Shown: piece after piece, positions 8,636-16,867 of the stretch | Position numbering within the stretch: position 1 is the stretch's first letter | Layout of the letters: each line of letters opens with the position of its first letter | The notes under the pieces: model-generated | What the model saw: only the letters and a program-made list of their open reading frames with translations | The model's database searches: none | What the model was told of the DNA's origin: nothing | Program-made: the position numbers and the translations under genes | Assembly (NCBI GenBank): GCA_963702305.1 | Contig: CAVPBX010000020.1 | Coordinates: forward strand, 146,800 to 210,799 | DNA from: PALSA-693 sp963702305 | GTDB taxonomy: Bacteria; Actinomycetota; Acidimicrobiia; Acidimicrobiales; Palsa-688 | Reading direction: 5' to 3' | Length of the DNA stretch: 64,000 bases

Positions 8636-9808
8636 TCAGCCGCCCAGGTGGGTGCGGGGCACCCGGCCGCTCACGCCGCAGACCACCTCGTAGGCGATCG
8701 TCCCCGTCCGCAGCGCCCAGTCCCAGGCGGTGATGACCTCGTCACCTTGCCGGCCGAGCAGCACCGCCTCGTCGCCGACGGCCACCTCGGCGTCGGGACC
8801 GCAGTCCACCAGGATCTGGTCCATCGTCACCGTGCCGGCGATCGGCCGCCGCCAGCCGCCGATCAACACTTCGCCCCCCGCCGCCGACAACCCCCTCGTC
8901 ACCCCGTCGGCATAGCCGAGGGGCACGGTGGCCACCACCGACGGACACGGCAGCCGGTAGCGCAGCCCGTAGGACAGCCGCTCCCCGGCCGCCAGCCGCT
9001 TGACGTGCGACACCCGGGCCTTCAACGCCAACGCCGGGCGCAGGCGGGGCACGGGCTCGCGCTCGAGGCCGGCGGCGGCGGGGGCCAGCCCGTAGAGGGC
9101 GATGCCGCACCGCACCACGTCGTAGCGGCTGGCCGGGTGCCACATGGCGCCGGCGGAGTTGGCCGCGTGGCGCAGAGGCGGCCGCACCCCGGCCCGATCC
9201 AGCTCCGCCAGGGCCGCCTCGAACTGCGCCAACTGCCCCGCGGTATAGGGATCGTCGATCTCGTCGGCGACGGCCAGGTGGGTCCAGAAGCCGGCGAGAT
9301 CCAGGGCAGGGTCGCGGTCGACGGCCGCCGCCAGGGCCACGGCCTCCGCGGGCGCGGCCCCGACGCGGTGCATGCCCGTGTCGACCTTCACCTGGACGGG
9401 GAAAGACGTGGCCGGCGCGGCTGCCCGCACCGCGGCCACCAACGCCTGCAGCCCGGCCTCGCTGTACACCGTCGGCGTCAGCGCCGCCGCCACCACTTCG
9501 CCCATGGCCGCGGGGGCGGGCTGGCTGAGCAGCAGGATCGGCGCCGACAGGCCCCCGGCGCGCAGCTCCAAGCCCTCCTCGACGAGCGCCACCGCCAGCG
9601 ACGTCGCGCCGCCGGCCAGTGCAGCCCGGGCCACCTCCACCGGGCCGTGGCCGTACCCGCCGGCCTTGACCACCGCGCACAGGGCGGCCGGGGCGGCTAC
9701 CTCGGCCAGCACCGCGGCGTTGTGGCGGATGGCGTCCAGGTCGATCTCCGCCCAGGCCGGGCGGAGCCGGCCGGCGGCCAGCCCGGCCTGGGCGTCGGCC
9801 TCGATCAA
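8636..9808 (-). CDS. alr: Alanine racemase
   Basis: PLP enzyme making D-alanine for peptidoglycan. 390 residues starting MIEADAQAGLAAGRLRPAW, then AWAEIDLDAIRHN, the PLP-lysine motif AVVKAGGYGHG, VKVDTGMHRVG, and the catalytic-tyrosine region LSYGLRYRLP followed by the PLP-binding C-terminal beta domain (GTVTMDQILVDCG). The usual KANAYGHG is KAGGYGHG here. The TTG start at 9808 overlaps the nnrD stop (TTGA), the only arrangement that fits both the conserved N-terminus and the coupling seen in this operon. Confidence 0.93.
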   Translation of the reverse strand: MIEADAQAGLAAGRLRPAWAEIDLDAIRHNAAVLAEVAAPAALCAVVKAGGYGHGPVEVARAALAGGATSLAVALVEEGLELRAGGLSAPILLLSQPAPAAMGEVVAAALTPTVYSEAGLQALVAAVRAAAPATSFPVQVKVDTGMHRVGAAPAEAVALAAAVDRDPALDLAGFWTHLAVADEIDDPYTAGQLAQFEAALAELDRAGVRPPLRHAANSAGAMWHPASRYDVVRCGIALYGLAPAAAGLEREPVPRLRPALALKARVSHVKRLAAGERLSYGLRYRLPCPSVVATVPLGYADGVTRGLSAAGGEVLIGGWRRPIAGTVTMDQILVDCGPDAEVAVGDEAVLLGRQGDEVITAWDWALRTGTIAYEVVCGVSGRVPRTHLGG

Positions 9809-11229
9809 CCGACCACCCCGACCACCCCGACCGCCCCGACCACCCCGGACAGCCACCGCGCCACCAGGTCCGGCAGGTCCGATGCCACCAGACCCTCCGC
9901 CGGGCCCAGCGCCGCGGCCCGGCCGTGGGCGTGGGCCGCGAACGCCGCCGCTTCCAAGGGCGGCAGACCCCGGGCCAGGAACGCCCCGATCACCCCGGAG
10001 AGGACGTCGCCGGTGCCGGCAGTGGCCAGCCGGGCCGTGCCGGCGTTGGCCACCAGGACCCGCCCGTCGGGGGCGGCCACGATGGTCGGCGACCCCTTGA
10101 GCAGGACGATAGCGCCGGTCCGGGCGGCCACCGCCCGCACGTCGCCCACCCGGTCCGCCCCCGGCGGGCGGCCCACCAGGCGGGCGTACTCCCCCTCGTG
10201 GGGGGTCAGCACCGTCGCCGCCGCCCGGGGGGTGATGACCGCGGCGGCCGCGTCCAAGTCGCCGAGCGCCCGCAGGCCGTCCGCGTCGACCACGGCCGGC
10301 ACCGCGGCCGCGCCCAGCAGGCGGGCGACGGGCGACTCCGGGCCCGACCCGCCGAGCGGGCCCAGGCCGGGTCCGACCACCAGGGCCCGCACCCGCTCCA
10401 GCCCCTCCGCCACTTCCCGGTCCCAGCCCTGGGCCGGGACCTGATGGGCGACCTGCTCGCCGACCGGCAGTCCGCCCCCGGGTGACGCGCCCGGCACCGA
10501 TACCAGCACGTACCCGGCGCCCGCCCGGAAGGCGCCCCGGCTCACCATCCAGGCCGCCCCGGGCATGTCGGGCGAGCCGGCCACCACCTGCACCGCGCTC
10601 TGCCACTTGTGACCCGCCCGCGGGCGGCGCGGCCACCGCCCGGCGACGTCCGCGTCGGTGACCAGCCAGGTCGACGCGGCGTCCTCGGCCAGCCCTCCGA
10701 GCCCGATGTCGACCAGGTCCACCTGGCCGCTGTGCTCCGGGCCGTCGCCCAGCAGCAGCCCCGGCTTGTAGGCCGCGAACGTGACCGTCCGGACCGCCCG
10801 GACCGCTGCGCCCTCCCCGTCGGCGACGGGCCGGCCGGTCAAGCCGGACAACCCCGAAGGGATGTCGACGGCCAGCACCGGCGCCCGCCCCGGGTCGGGC
10901 GGGGCGTACGGCCGGCTCAGGCCGGTGCCGTAGGCGGCGTCGATCACCAGGTCCGCGGGTCCGACGGGCTGCCCGCCGGCCAGGCTGGCCGCCTCGACGA
11001 CCGACACCGACGCGCCTTGCCCGGACAGGATCCGCGCCGCGGCCCGCCCGTCGCCGCCGTTGTTGCCCCGGCCGGCGACCACCACCACCCGCTTGCCGTA
11101 GGAGCCGCCCAGCACCTGCCGGGCGGCCCGGGCCACCGCGAACCCGGCCCGTTGGATCAGCTCCTCGACGGGTTCGCTCGCCTGGCGGTCCACCCCAGCC
11201 ATCTCCTCCGGGGTGAGGACGGGGATCAC
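9805..11229 (-). CDS. nnrD: Bifunctional NAD(P)H-hydrate repair enzyme (epimerase + ADP/ATP-dependent dehydratase)
   Basis: Repairs damaged NAD(P)H hydrates. The N-terminal epimerase domain (about residues 1-200) shows the motif GRGNNGGDGRAAARIL and DAAYGTGL. The C-terminal dehydratase domain (about 210-474) shows TPHEGEYARL, LLKGSPTIVAAPDGRV and NAGTARLATAGTGDVLSGVI, the nucleotide-binding signature. The length of 474 residues fits the fused form. The GTG start at 11229 overlaps the acpS stop. The last 12 residues are a short Val-Gly repeat encoded by 9-base tandem repeats. Confidence 0.95.
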   Translation of the reverse strand: MIPVLTPEEMAGVDRQASEPVEELIQRAGFAVARAARQVLGGSYGKRVVVVAGRGNNGGDGRAAARILSGQGASVSVVEAASLAGGQPVGPADLVIDAAYGTGLSRPYAPPDPGRAPVLAVDIPSGLSGLTGRPVADGEGAAVRAVRTVTFAAYKPGLLLGDGPEHSGQVDLVDIGLGGLAEDAASTWLVTDADVAGRWPRRPRAGHKWQSAVQVVAGSPDMPGAAWMVSRGAFRAGAGYVLVSVPGASPGGGLPVGEQVAHQVPAQGWDREVAEGLERVRALVVGPGLGPLGGSGPESPVARLLGAAAVPAVVDADGLRALGDLDAAAAVITPRAAATVLTPHEGEYARLVGRPPGADRVGDVRAVAARTGAIVLLKGSPTIVAAPDGRVLVANAGTARLATAGTGDVLSGVIGAFLARGLPPLEAAAFAAHAHGRAAALGPAEGLVASDLPDLVARWLSGVVGAVGVVGVVG

Positions 11230-11606
11230 GTCACCGCGGCCACCACCGCGGACGCCACCGTGGCGGTGTGGGTGAGCGACAGATGCCAGGCCCCGACCCG
11301 CTGCTCAGCCGCCAGCGCCGCGGCCCGCCCGGTCACCACCAGCACCGGCGCCCCGCCGTCCCGGCGGACCACCTCGACGTCCCCGAACGCAAAGGCGCCC
11401 AACCCCACGCCTAGCGCTTTCATCACGGCCTCCTTGGCCGCGAACCGGGCGGCCAGGGTGGGGACCGGATTGGCCAGGCCGGCCGCGTACTGCTGCTCTC
11501 CGGCGGTGAACAGCCGGTCGGCGAGCGCCGGCCGGCGCTCCAGGACCTGGGCGAACCGGGGGACGTCCACGGAGTCGATCCCGAGCCCGAGGAGCGCGCC
11601 GTTCAC
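11226..11606 (-). CDS. acpS: Holo-[acyl-carrier-protein] synthase
   Basis: Attaches 4'-phosphopantetheine to acyl carrier proteins. 126 residues with the two family motifs GLGIDSVDVPRF (metal-binding Asp near residue 10) and FAAKEAVMKALG (Glu near residue 58), then HLSLTHTATVASAVV at the C-terminus. The GTG at 11606 overlaps the glmS stop (GTGA). It sits in the conserved glmS-acpS-nnrD-alr order. Confidence 0.96.
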   Translation of the reverse strand: MNGALLGLGIDSVDVPRFAQVLERRPALADRLFTAGEQQYAAGLANPVPTLAARFAAKEAVMKALGVGLGAFAFGDVEVVRRDGGAPVLVVTGRAAALAAEQRVGAWHLSLTHTATVASAVVAAVT

Positions 11607-14600
11607 CGGGGGGCGGCGCGCCAGCGGGTGGCCAGCTCGTATACCGGCGTGGTGAGCAGGTCGACGATGGGCTCGACGCCGAGGCGCTCGTCGTCGAAGG
11701 TGGCCTCGGTCTCGGTGACCGCGTCGGCCAGGGCCGAGTAGCGGGTGCGGTAGCCGCTGAGCACCCGCTTGGCCGCCTCCCATGACAGCTGGTCGTAGAA
11801 GCGCACGTGCAGCAGCGTCATCCCCGTCACCTGGGTGCCCTTGGCCTCCGGCACCAGGATCAGGGTCCGCCCGTCGCGGGCGCCACGTGCCACGGTGACC
11901 TCCCGCTCCTCCGCCGCCCGGTGCTTGGTGCCCAGCAGGCGAGGGTCGGTGACCGTCCGCGACGACAACGACCGGGCCACGCCGCCCTGATCGACCACCC
12001 CGATGGTGGGCGTCCCCGCCGGCGGCCAGTCGATGCGGTAACGGGTGAACCCGGCCACCTCGGCCACCGATTCGTCGAGGGCGCCGAGGGTGCGCAGGGC
12101 CCGGTAGCCGAGGGTGTCGGGGGCGGCGCCGGCGCCGAGGGTGGCCTTGACCAGCGGGACCCCGAAGAGGGCGTCCTCGCTGCGGGAGATCCCGACGGTG
12201 ACCGTCTTGGCCTGGTGCTTGATGGCGTCCACCGGCCGGGTCAGCTCGTCGATGCCGGCGTTGAGGGCCTCCAGCAGGTCCTCGACCAGCGCGCTGGGCA
12301 CCCCGATCTTGCCCGACTCCAGCTCGTACCCCTCGAGGGGCAGCACCCCCGTCGCATACCGCAACAACGACACCAGCCCCACGGCCGTCGCCGCCTCCAG
12401 GTTGCCGTTGTAGCCGCCGGCCCGCAGCCCCTGCAGGAACGGCTGGATGACCTGGTGCAGGTCCGGCTGCAGCCGCTCGATCAGGTCGTCGGGGCCGGCG
12501 CTGACCGCGGCCTCGATGACCGCCCGGGCCTCCCGCAGGGGCCGGGCCTGCGCGTCGATCGACAGCGCGGCCTCGTAGCCGAACAGGTGGCCCACCATGG
12601 CCGACAGCACGAACGCCAGGCTGGGATCGGTGACCGGCACGGTGATGACGTCGCGGGCCGAGGCCCGGAACCGTTCGGCCTCCCCCTCGGTCGCCACCAC
12701 GACCGGCGCGGCCTTGTGGGCCCGGTAGATGGCGATCTCCTTGGCCACATCATCGGCGTTGGGCCCCCGCAGGCCGGACGCGCACACCAGGATCAGCGGC
12801 TCGCACGACAGGTCGATGTGCTTCTTGTCCTCGGTGGCGTCGCTGGAGATCGACCGGTAGCACAGCTCCGAGAGCTTGATCCGCACCTCGGCCGCCGCGA
12901 TGCGGTCCGGACCGCTGCCGACGACGGCCCAGTACCGCCGGGGGGGCGCCACCGACGCCGCGATGCGACCGATCTCGTCCCGCCGGAGCAGGATCTGCTC
13001 CATCGCCGCCGGCAGCTCCCGCAGGGCCCGGAGCACCCCGTCGACGCCGGCCGCGGTGGGGTGGCTGCCGCCGTCCCCGGCCGCCTGGGCGAGCGCCCCG
13101 GCCAGCAGCCAGCCCGCGGCCACCTGGGCGTAGAAGGCCTTGGTGGAGGCCACGCTCATCTCCACGTCCCGGCCGTCAGACGTGTGCAGCACGCCGTGGG
13201 CCTTGGCGGCCAGATCGCTGTTGCGCCGGTTGACGACGGCCAGCACGTGGGCGCCCCGGGTGCGGACCAGATCGACGGTGCGGTTGGTGTCGGTGGTGGT
13301 GCCGGACTGGCTGATGGCCACCACCAGGGTGTCGCTCATGTCGTCGGACAGCCCGAACCCGGACAGCTCAGTGGCGGGCAGGGCGGCGACCGAGAGCCCC
13401 GGCAGGCAGCGGGCGATGGCGGCCGCGACGGCCTGCCCGGCGACGGCGGCGGTCCCCTGCCCCACTACCAGGACCCGCCGCACCCGCCCTTCCCGGAGGG
13501 CCTCCGCCAGCGCCGGCGGGACGGTGTCCTCACCGACCCGCACCGCCAACCGGCCGTCCGCACCGGCGACAATCCGCCCTCGCAACGTCTTGCGGAACGA
13601 GGTCGGCGCTTCGGTCAACTCTTTCAACAGAAAATGGTGAAAGCCGGCCCGGTCGATGTCTCGGGTGGTGATCTCGGCGGTGATCACCTCGCGCTCCTCC
13701 AGCGGGAGCGGACCGCCGTCGTAGCGAGCCCGGGTCATCCCCCCCACGGTGCCGGCGCCGGCCCGGCGCAAGCAGACCACCTGGCCCTGGGTGGCCTCGC
13801 CGTCCATGCGCACGTACTGCGCCGTCTCCTCCACCAGCCCGTACGGCTCACTGGCCACCACGAAGGCGTCCTCGGCCAGCCCGATGTACAGGGACTGGCC
13901 CGACCCGCACAGGGCCAGCTGCACCTCGTCGGGGGCCGCGGCGCTGGCGGCGGCGATGGCCACCGACCCCTCGAAGCGGGCGGCCGTGGCCCGGAAGGCG
14001 TCGGCCAGGGCGGCCCCCTCGCCGAGCCGCCGGGACACGATGGTGGGGATCACCTTGGCGTCGGTGGTGATCTCCGGGGGGAGGCGGAGGCCCTCGGCCT
14101 GGCGCAGCTCGGCGTGGTTGTCGACGTCGCCGTTGAGGGCGGCCACCACGTAGGGGGTCGGGGCGCCCCCCTCCTCTTCGGAGTTGAGGGGGTGGGCGTT
14201 GGCCTCGGAGATGATGCCGACGCTGGCCCACCGGGTGTGGGCGATCACGGTGGTGCGGGCCCCTGGGACGGCCAGGGCCCGGGCCAGCAGGCCGTCGGCG
14301 CGGATGGCGGCGCGCAGGGCCTTCACGTTGTCGCCCAGCTCGCCGATCTCGGCCGCGGCCTTGTACACCAGGCTCAGGCACCCCTCGGGGGCCCGGACCG
14401 CGCCCGAAGTGAAGAGCGGGTCCTCTGCCCGCCCGTCGTCCGCCTCGAGGCCGGATCCGGCGATCAGCACGTGAAGCCCGGCCGAGTCGCGGCCCCGAAC
14501 CTCGAGGCGGTCGACCGAGCCCAGCGCCACCTGGATGGCCCACCAGCCGTCCAGCGCCTCCGCTGGCGTTCCATCAGGGATGAGGTCCCGCACCGCCCGG

Positions 14601-14986
14601 GCCATGCCCAGCCGGTCGCGGTCGATCGCCCACCAGGCGTCCTTGAGCGCCACCAGGGTGGCGTTGACTTCCTCCTGGCGGCTCGGGGGCAGGTCCAGCA
14701 CCCCGCTGTCCAGCTGGTCCTCCAGCCGGACCAGGTCGGCTCCGATGCACGCGGTGCGGGCCGCCACCTGGTCGACGGTGTCCGGCCAGCCCAGGAGGCT
14801 GCGCAAACCGGGAGTCCCCCGTAGGGACCGGTCGATGCCCTGCAGCATGAGGAGGGCTGGCGTCAGGCCGGACAGGTCGTCCGCGGCCAGCAGGTCGGCG
14901 GCCTGGTCGAGCCCGGCCAGGATCGCGACGGGGTCGGGCGCCGGCCGGGTCGACGGCTGGCGGAGGACGGCGACGATCCCACACAT
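11603..14986 (-). CDS. glmS: Giant GlmS-like glutamine-fructose-6-phosphate aminotransferase
   Basis: Makes glucosamine-6-phosphate for cell-wall precursors. At 1127 residues it is nearly twice the usual length of about 610. ATG 14986 was chosen because it puts the catalytic Cys at position 2 (MCGIVAVLRQ). About 135 extra residues separate this from LEVRGRDSAGLHV; the glutaminase domain then continues with AHTRWASVGIISEANAHPLN and ALNGDVDNHAEL. Two SIS domains follow: VLVVGQGTAAVAG with SQSGTTTDTN, and YWAVVGSGPDRIA with KLSELCYRSISSDATEDKKH. A C-terminal extension of about 300 residues has no recognised domain. The usual neighbours acpS and nnrD follow it, and no second glmS is in the window. 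Confidence 0.88.
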   Translation of the reverse strand: MCGIVAVLRQPSTRPAPDPVAILAGLDQAADLLAADDLSGLTPALLMLQGIDRSLRGTPGLRSLLGWPDTVDQVAARTACIGADLVRLEDQLDSGVLDLPPSRQEEVNATLVALKDAWWAIDRDRLGMARAVRDLIPDGTPAEALDGWWAIQVALGSVDRLEVRGRDSAGLHVLIAGSGLEADDGRAEDPLFTSGAVRAPEGCLSLVYKAAAEIGELGDNVKALRAAIRADGLLARALAVPGARTTVIAHTRWASVGIISEANAHPLNSEEEGGAPTPYVVAALNGDVDNHAELRQAEGLRLPPEITTDAKVIPTIVSRRLGEGAALADAFRATAARFEGSVAIAAASAAAPDEVQLALCGSGQSLYIGLAEDAFVVASEPYGLVEETAQYVRMDGEATQGQVVCLRRAGAGTVGGMTRARYDGGPLPLEEREVITAEITTRDIDRAGFHHFLLKELTEAPTSFRKTLRGRIVAGADGRLAVRVGEDTVPPALAEALREGRVRRVLVVGQGTAAVAGQAVAAAIARCLPGLSVAALPATELSGFGLSDDMSDTLVVAISQSGTTTDTNRTVDLVRTRGAHVLAVVNRRNSDLAAKAHGVLHTSDGRDVEMSVASTKAFYAQVAAGWLLAGALAQAAGDGGSHPTAAGVDGVLRALRELPAAMEQILLRRDEIGRIAASVAPPRRYWAVVGSGPDRIAAAEVRIKLSELCYRSISSDATEDKKHIDLSCEPLILVCASGLRGPNADDVAKEIAIYRAHKAAPVVVATEGEAERFRASARDVITVPVTDPSLAFVLSAMVGHLFGYEAALSIDAQARPLREARAVIEAAVSAGPDDLIERLQPDLHQVIQPFLQGLRAGGYNGNLEAATAVGLVSLLRYATGVLPLEGYELESGKIGVPSALVEDLLEALNAGIDELTRPVDAIKHQAKTVTVGISRSEDALFGVPLVKATLGAGAAPDTLGYRALRTLGALDESVAEVAGFTRYRIDWPPAGTPTIGVVDQGGVARSLSSRTVTDPRLLGTKHRAAEEREVTVARGARDGRTLILVPEAKGTQVTGMTLLHVRFYDQLSWEAAKRVLSGYRTRYSALADAVTETEATFDDERLGVEPIVDLLTTPVYELATRWRAAPR

Positions 14987-14991
14987 GGGCG

Positions 14992-15002
14992 CCAAGGCTA
15001 CC
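14992..15002 (-). promoter_or_regulatory. Probable extended -10 element for a leaderless glmS transcript
   Basis: Minus strand GGTAGCCTTGG with TAGCCT as the -10 box, ending 8 bases before the ATG at 14986, so initiation would fall at or next to the start codon. The same 11-mer occurs before ctaG at 33401-33411. No convincing -35 box is visible. Confidence 0.45.
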
Positions 15003-15028
15003 GGGCCGGGGACCGCCGCCCCCGGCCC
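15003..15028 (-). terminator. GC-rich stem-loop after the phosphoesterase gene
   Basis: GGGCCGGGG (15003-15011) and CCCCGGCCC (15020-15028) form a perfect 9-bp stem with an 8-base loop, 12 bases beyond the phosphoesterase stop codon. There is no T tract, as is common for actinobacterial terminators. It lies directly upstream of the glmS -10 box. Confidence 0.6.
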
Positions 15029-15040
15029 GCGGGCCCGCCC

Positions 15041-16789
15041 TTACCCGAACGCGGCTTCTCGGCTCGGCTGCCCAGTGTTGGTATTGAGGAACAGCGTCCG
15101 GGGGTCCTCGTGCCGGCCCTTGAAGTCGAACATGGAGTTGAGGGTGCCGGAGGTGGCGTCAGCCGATCCGGTGATGCGGCCCAAACCCCAGTTGTCCTCG
15201 ATGAACCGCAGGATGGACGTCTGGTTGGTGAGGGTGTGATCCACGTAGTTGGAGCGAGCCCACGGGGAGATGACCAGCAGCGGCATGCGGGGCCCGTAGC
15301 CGCAGCGACCGTTCTGGCCGGCCAGGGGAGTTCCGGTGCCGCACACCCCGGCGCCGGTGAGGGCGTCCGCCGGTCCCTGGGACGGGTTGGTGACGCCGCT
15401 GTACACATGGTCGTAGAAGCCGTCCGAGTCGTCGTAGGCGACGACCACTGCGGTGGAACCCCAATCCGGGGTCTGCTGGAGCGCGTTGATCTCCTGCGTC
15501 ACGAACTTCTGCTCGTCCAGCGGGTCGGAGTAGCCGGCGTGGCCGTCCTGATAGCCCGGGGCCTTCAGGAAGCTGACCGCCGGCAGGTGATCGGGGCTGA
15601 GCCGACCCGACCCGATGTTGGCGACCAGCTGGTCGAACACGCTCGTGTCGTAGTTGTGGTTGGCGGTGTCGAAGTTGGGCTGGCCGGCGGTGTAGGTCTG
15701 GGTGTCGGTGCCGACCACCGCCAGCGACGCCGGCGCCAGGTGGTGGGGGTTGGCGGTCGAGGCGTAGTACTGGAACGGCTCGTGATGCGGGATGTAGTCG
15801 GCCTTGGACCCCCACTGCCCGGTGCCGCCGAGGGCGACCCCGACCGGGTGGCTGGCCCCGCAGGCGGCCCGGGTCGTGGACAGCGGGTTGTAGGGGCCGC
15901 CCAGCGCGCCGGTATACGGCGTGGTCGGGGTCAAGCCGCCCTCGAACCAGCCCCACGAGAGACCCTTGGCGTTGAGGAGGTCCCCGACGTTCTGGCCGGT
16001 GAGGGCCACCGAGTCCCGGCTGGAGCAGTCGTCGTAGTAGGGCTGGGCGTCGCTGGTCAGGCTGTCGGTGCCGTCGCCGGCGGAGACGACGTCCGCGTTG
16101 GGGGTGTTCTTGCTGACGCCCCGGATCTCCTTGGTCGGATCGACGCCGCCGGTGTCACCGGACACCAGGTTGATGGCACCCGGGGCGGACGGTCCGAACG
16201 TCGTTCCGAAGGAGTTGTCGCTCATGGCGAAGTGCTGGGCGTAGTTCCACAGGGCCGTGACGGTGTTGCCGTCGTAGTAGTTGAGGACGTCGGTGCCCTG
16301 ACACGGCTGCCCGGTGGCGCTCTTGCCGCCCGAGGTGCCCAGCGTCGACACGAACTTGTCCATCAGTCCGGCGTCGAACGCCTTCTGCTCGTCCGTGTAG
16401 TTGTGGTCCTGGTCGCAGGTCAGGACGTCGTTGACGTTGGCGGGGTCGAGCCGGCGGGGGTTGGCGCCGTTGGGGTTGTTGGTGAGCAGCGTCCCGCCGC
16501 CCGGCGCCGGGGTGTTGAGCCCGTTGACCGTGGGCGTGTGCCCCCGGGCGTCGAAGGGCTGCCCGCTGGTGTTGGCCGCCTGCGGGTAGGTGCCGAAGTA
16601 GTGGTCGAAGGACACGTTCTCCTGGAAGATCACCACCACGTGCTTGATCGGGGTCGTGGGGGCGAGGACGCCCGGCGCGGGGGCGCTGGCGTGGGCGATC
16701 CCCGACCCCACTCCTGGAAAGGCGAGGGCTGCCGCCAGCCCCATCAGTACGGCAGCGGGCTTCCGTCCTTTGCGTAGTGCAGTGCGCAT
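15041..16789 (-). CDS. Secreted phosphoesterase (phospholipase C / acid phosphatase, PF04185-like)
   Basis: 582 residues with a clear signal peptide: MRTALRKGRK, a hydrophobic stretch, then GIAHASAP. Family motifs are VIFQENVSFDHYFGTYP near residue 54, CDQDHNYTDEQ, VVAYDDSDGFYDHVY and GPRMPLLVISPWARSN with the following HTSIL-like NQTSILRFIEDNWGLG. It is related to bacterial phospholipase C and non-specific acid phosphatases; which phosphoester is cleaved is not predictable. It carries several Cys pairs, consistent with export. It belongs to the group inserted between glmS and glmM and has a strong hairpin after its stop. Confidence 0.88.
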   Translation of the reverse strand: MRTALRKGRKPAAVLMGLAAALAFPGVGSGIAHASAPAPGVLAPTTPIKHVVVIFQENVSFDHYFGTYPQAANTSGQPFDARGHTPTVNGLNTPAPGGGTLLTNNPNGANPRRLDPANVNDVLTCDQDHNYTDEQKAFDAGLMDKFVSTLGTSGGKSATGQPCQGTDVLNYYDGNTVTALWNYAQHFAMSDNSFGTTFGPSAPGAINLVSGDTGGVDPTKEIRGVSKNTPNADVVSAGDGTDSLTSDAQPYYDDCSSRDSVALTGQNVGDLLNAKGLSWGWFEGGLTPTTPYTGALGGPYNPLSTTRAACGASHPVGVALGGTGQWGSKADYIPHHEPFQYYASTANPHHLAPASLAVVGTDTQTYTAGQPNFDTANHNYDTSVFDQLVANIGSGRLSPDHLPAVSFLKAPGYQDGHAGYSDPLDEQKFVTQEINALQQTPDWGSTAVVVAYDDSDGFYDHVYSGVTNPSQGPADALTGAGVCGTGTPLAGQNGRCGYGPRMPLLVISPWARSNYVDHTLTNQTSILRFIEDNWGLGRITGSADATSGTLNSMFDFKGRHEDPRTLFLNTNTGQPSREAAFG

Positions 16790-16867
16790 TCCCAGAGGCT
16801 CGCGAACGGGTATGTCGGCCGGGTAAGGGCCAGGCGACGCTTGGTTGCCACCCGGATGAACAGCTGG

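Noticed and set aside
11807..14824. 1005-codon open frame on the plus strand
   Set aside because: Antisense to the giant glmS-like gene; composition is typical of a shadow frame and there is no motif or ribosome binding site.
15001..15040. Second copy of the 34-bp palindrome arm at the glmS side of the cassette
   Set aside because: The sequence there is a GC-rich terminator-like hairpin with no similarity to the palindrome arms.
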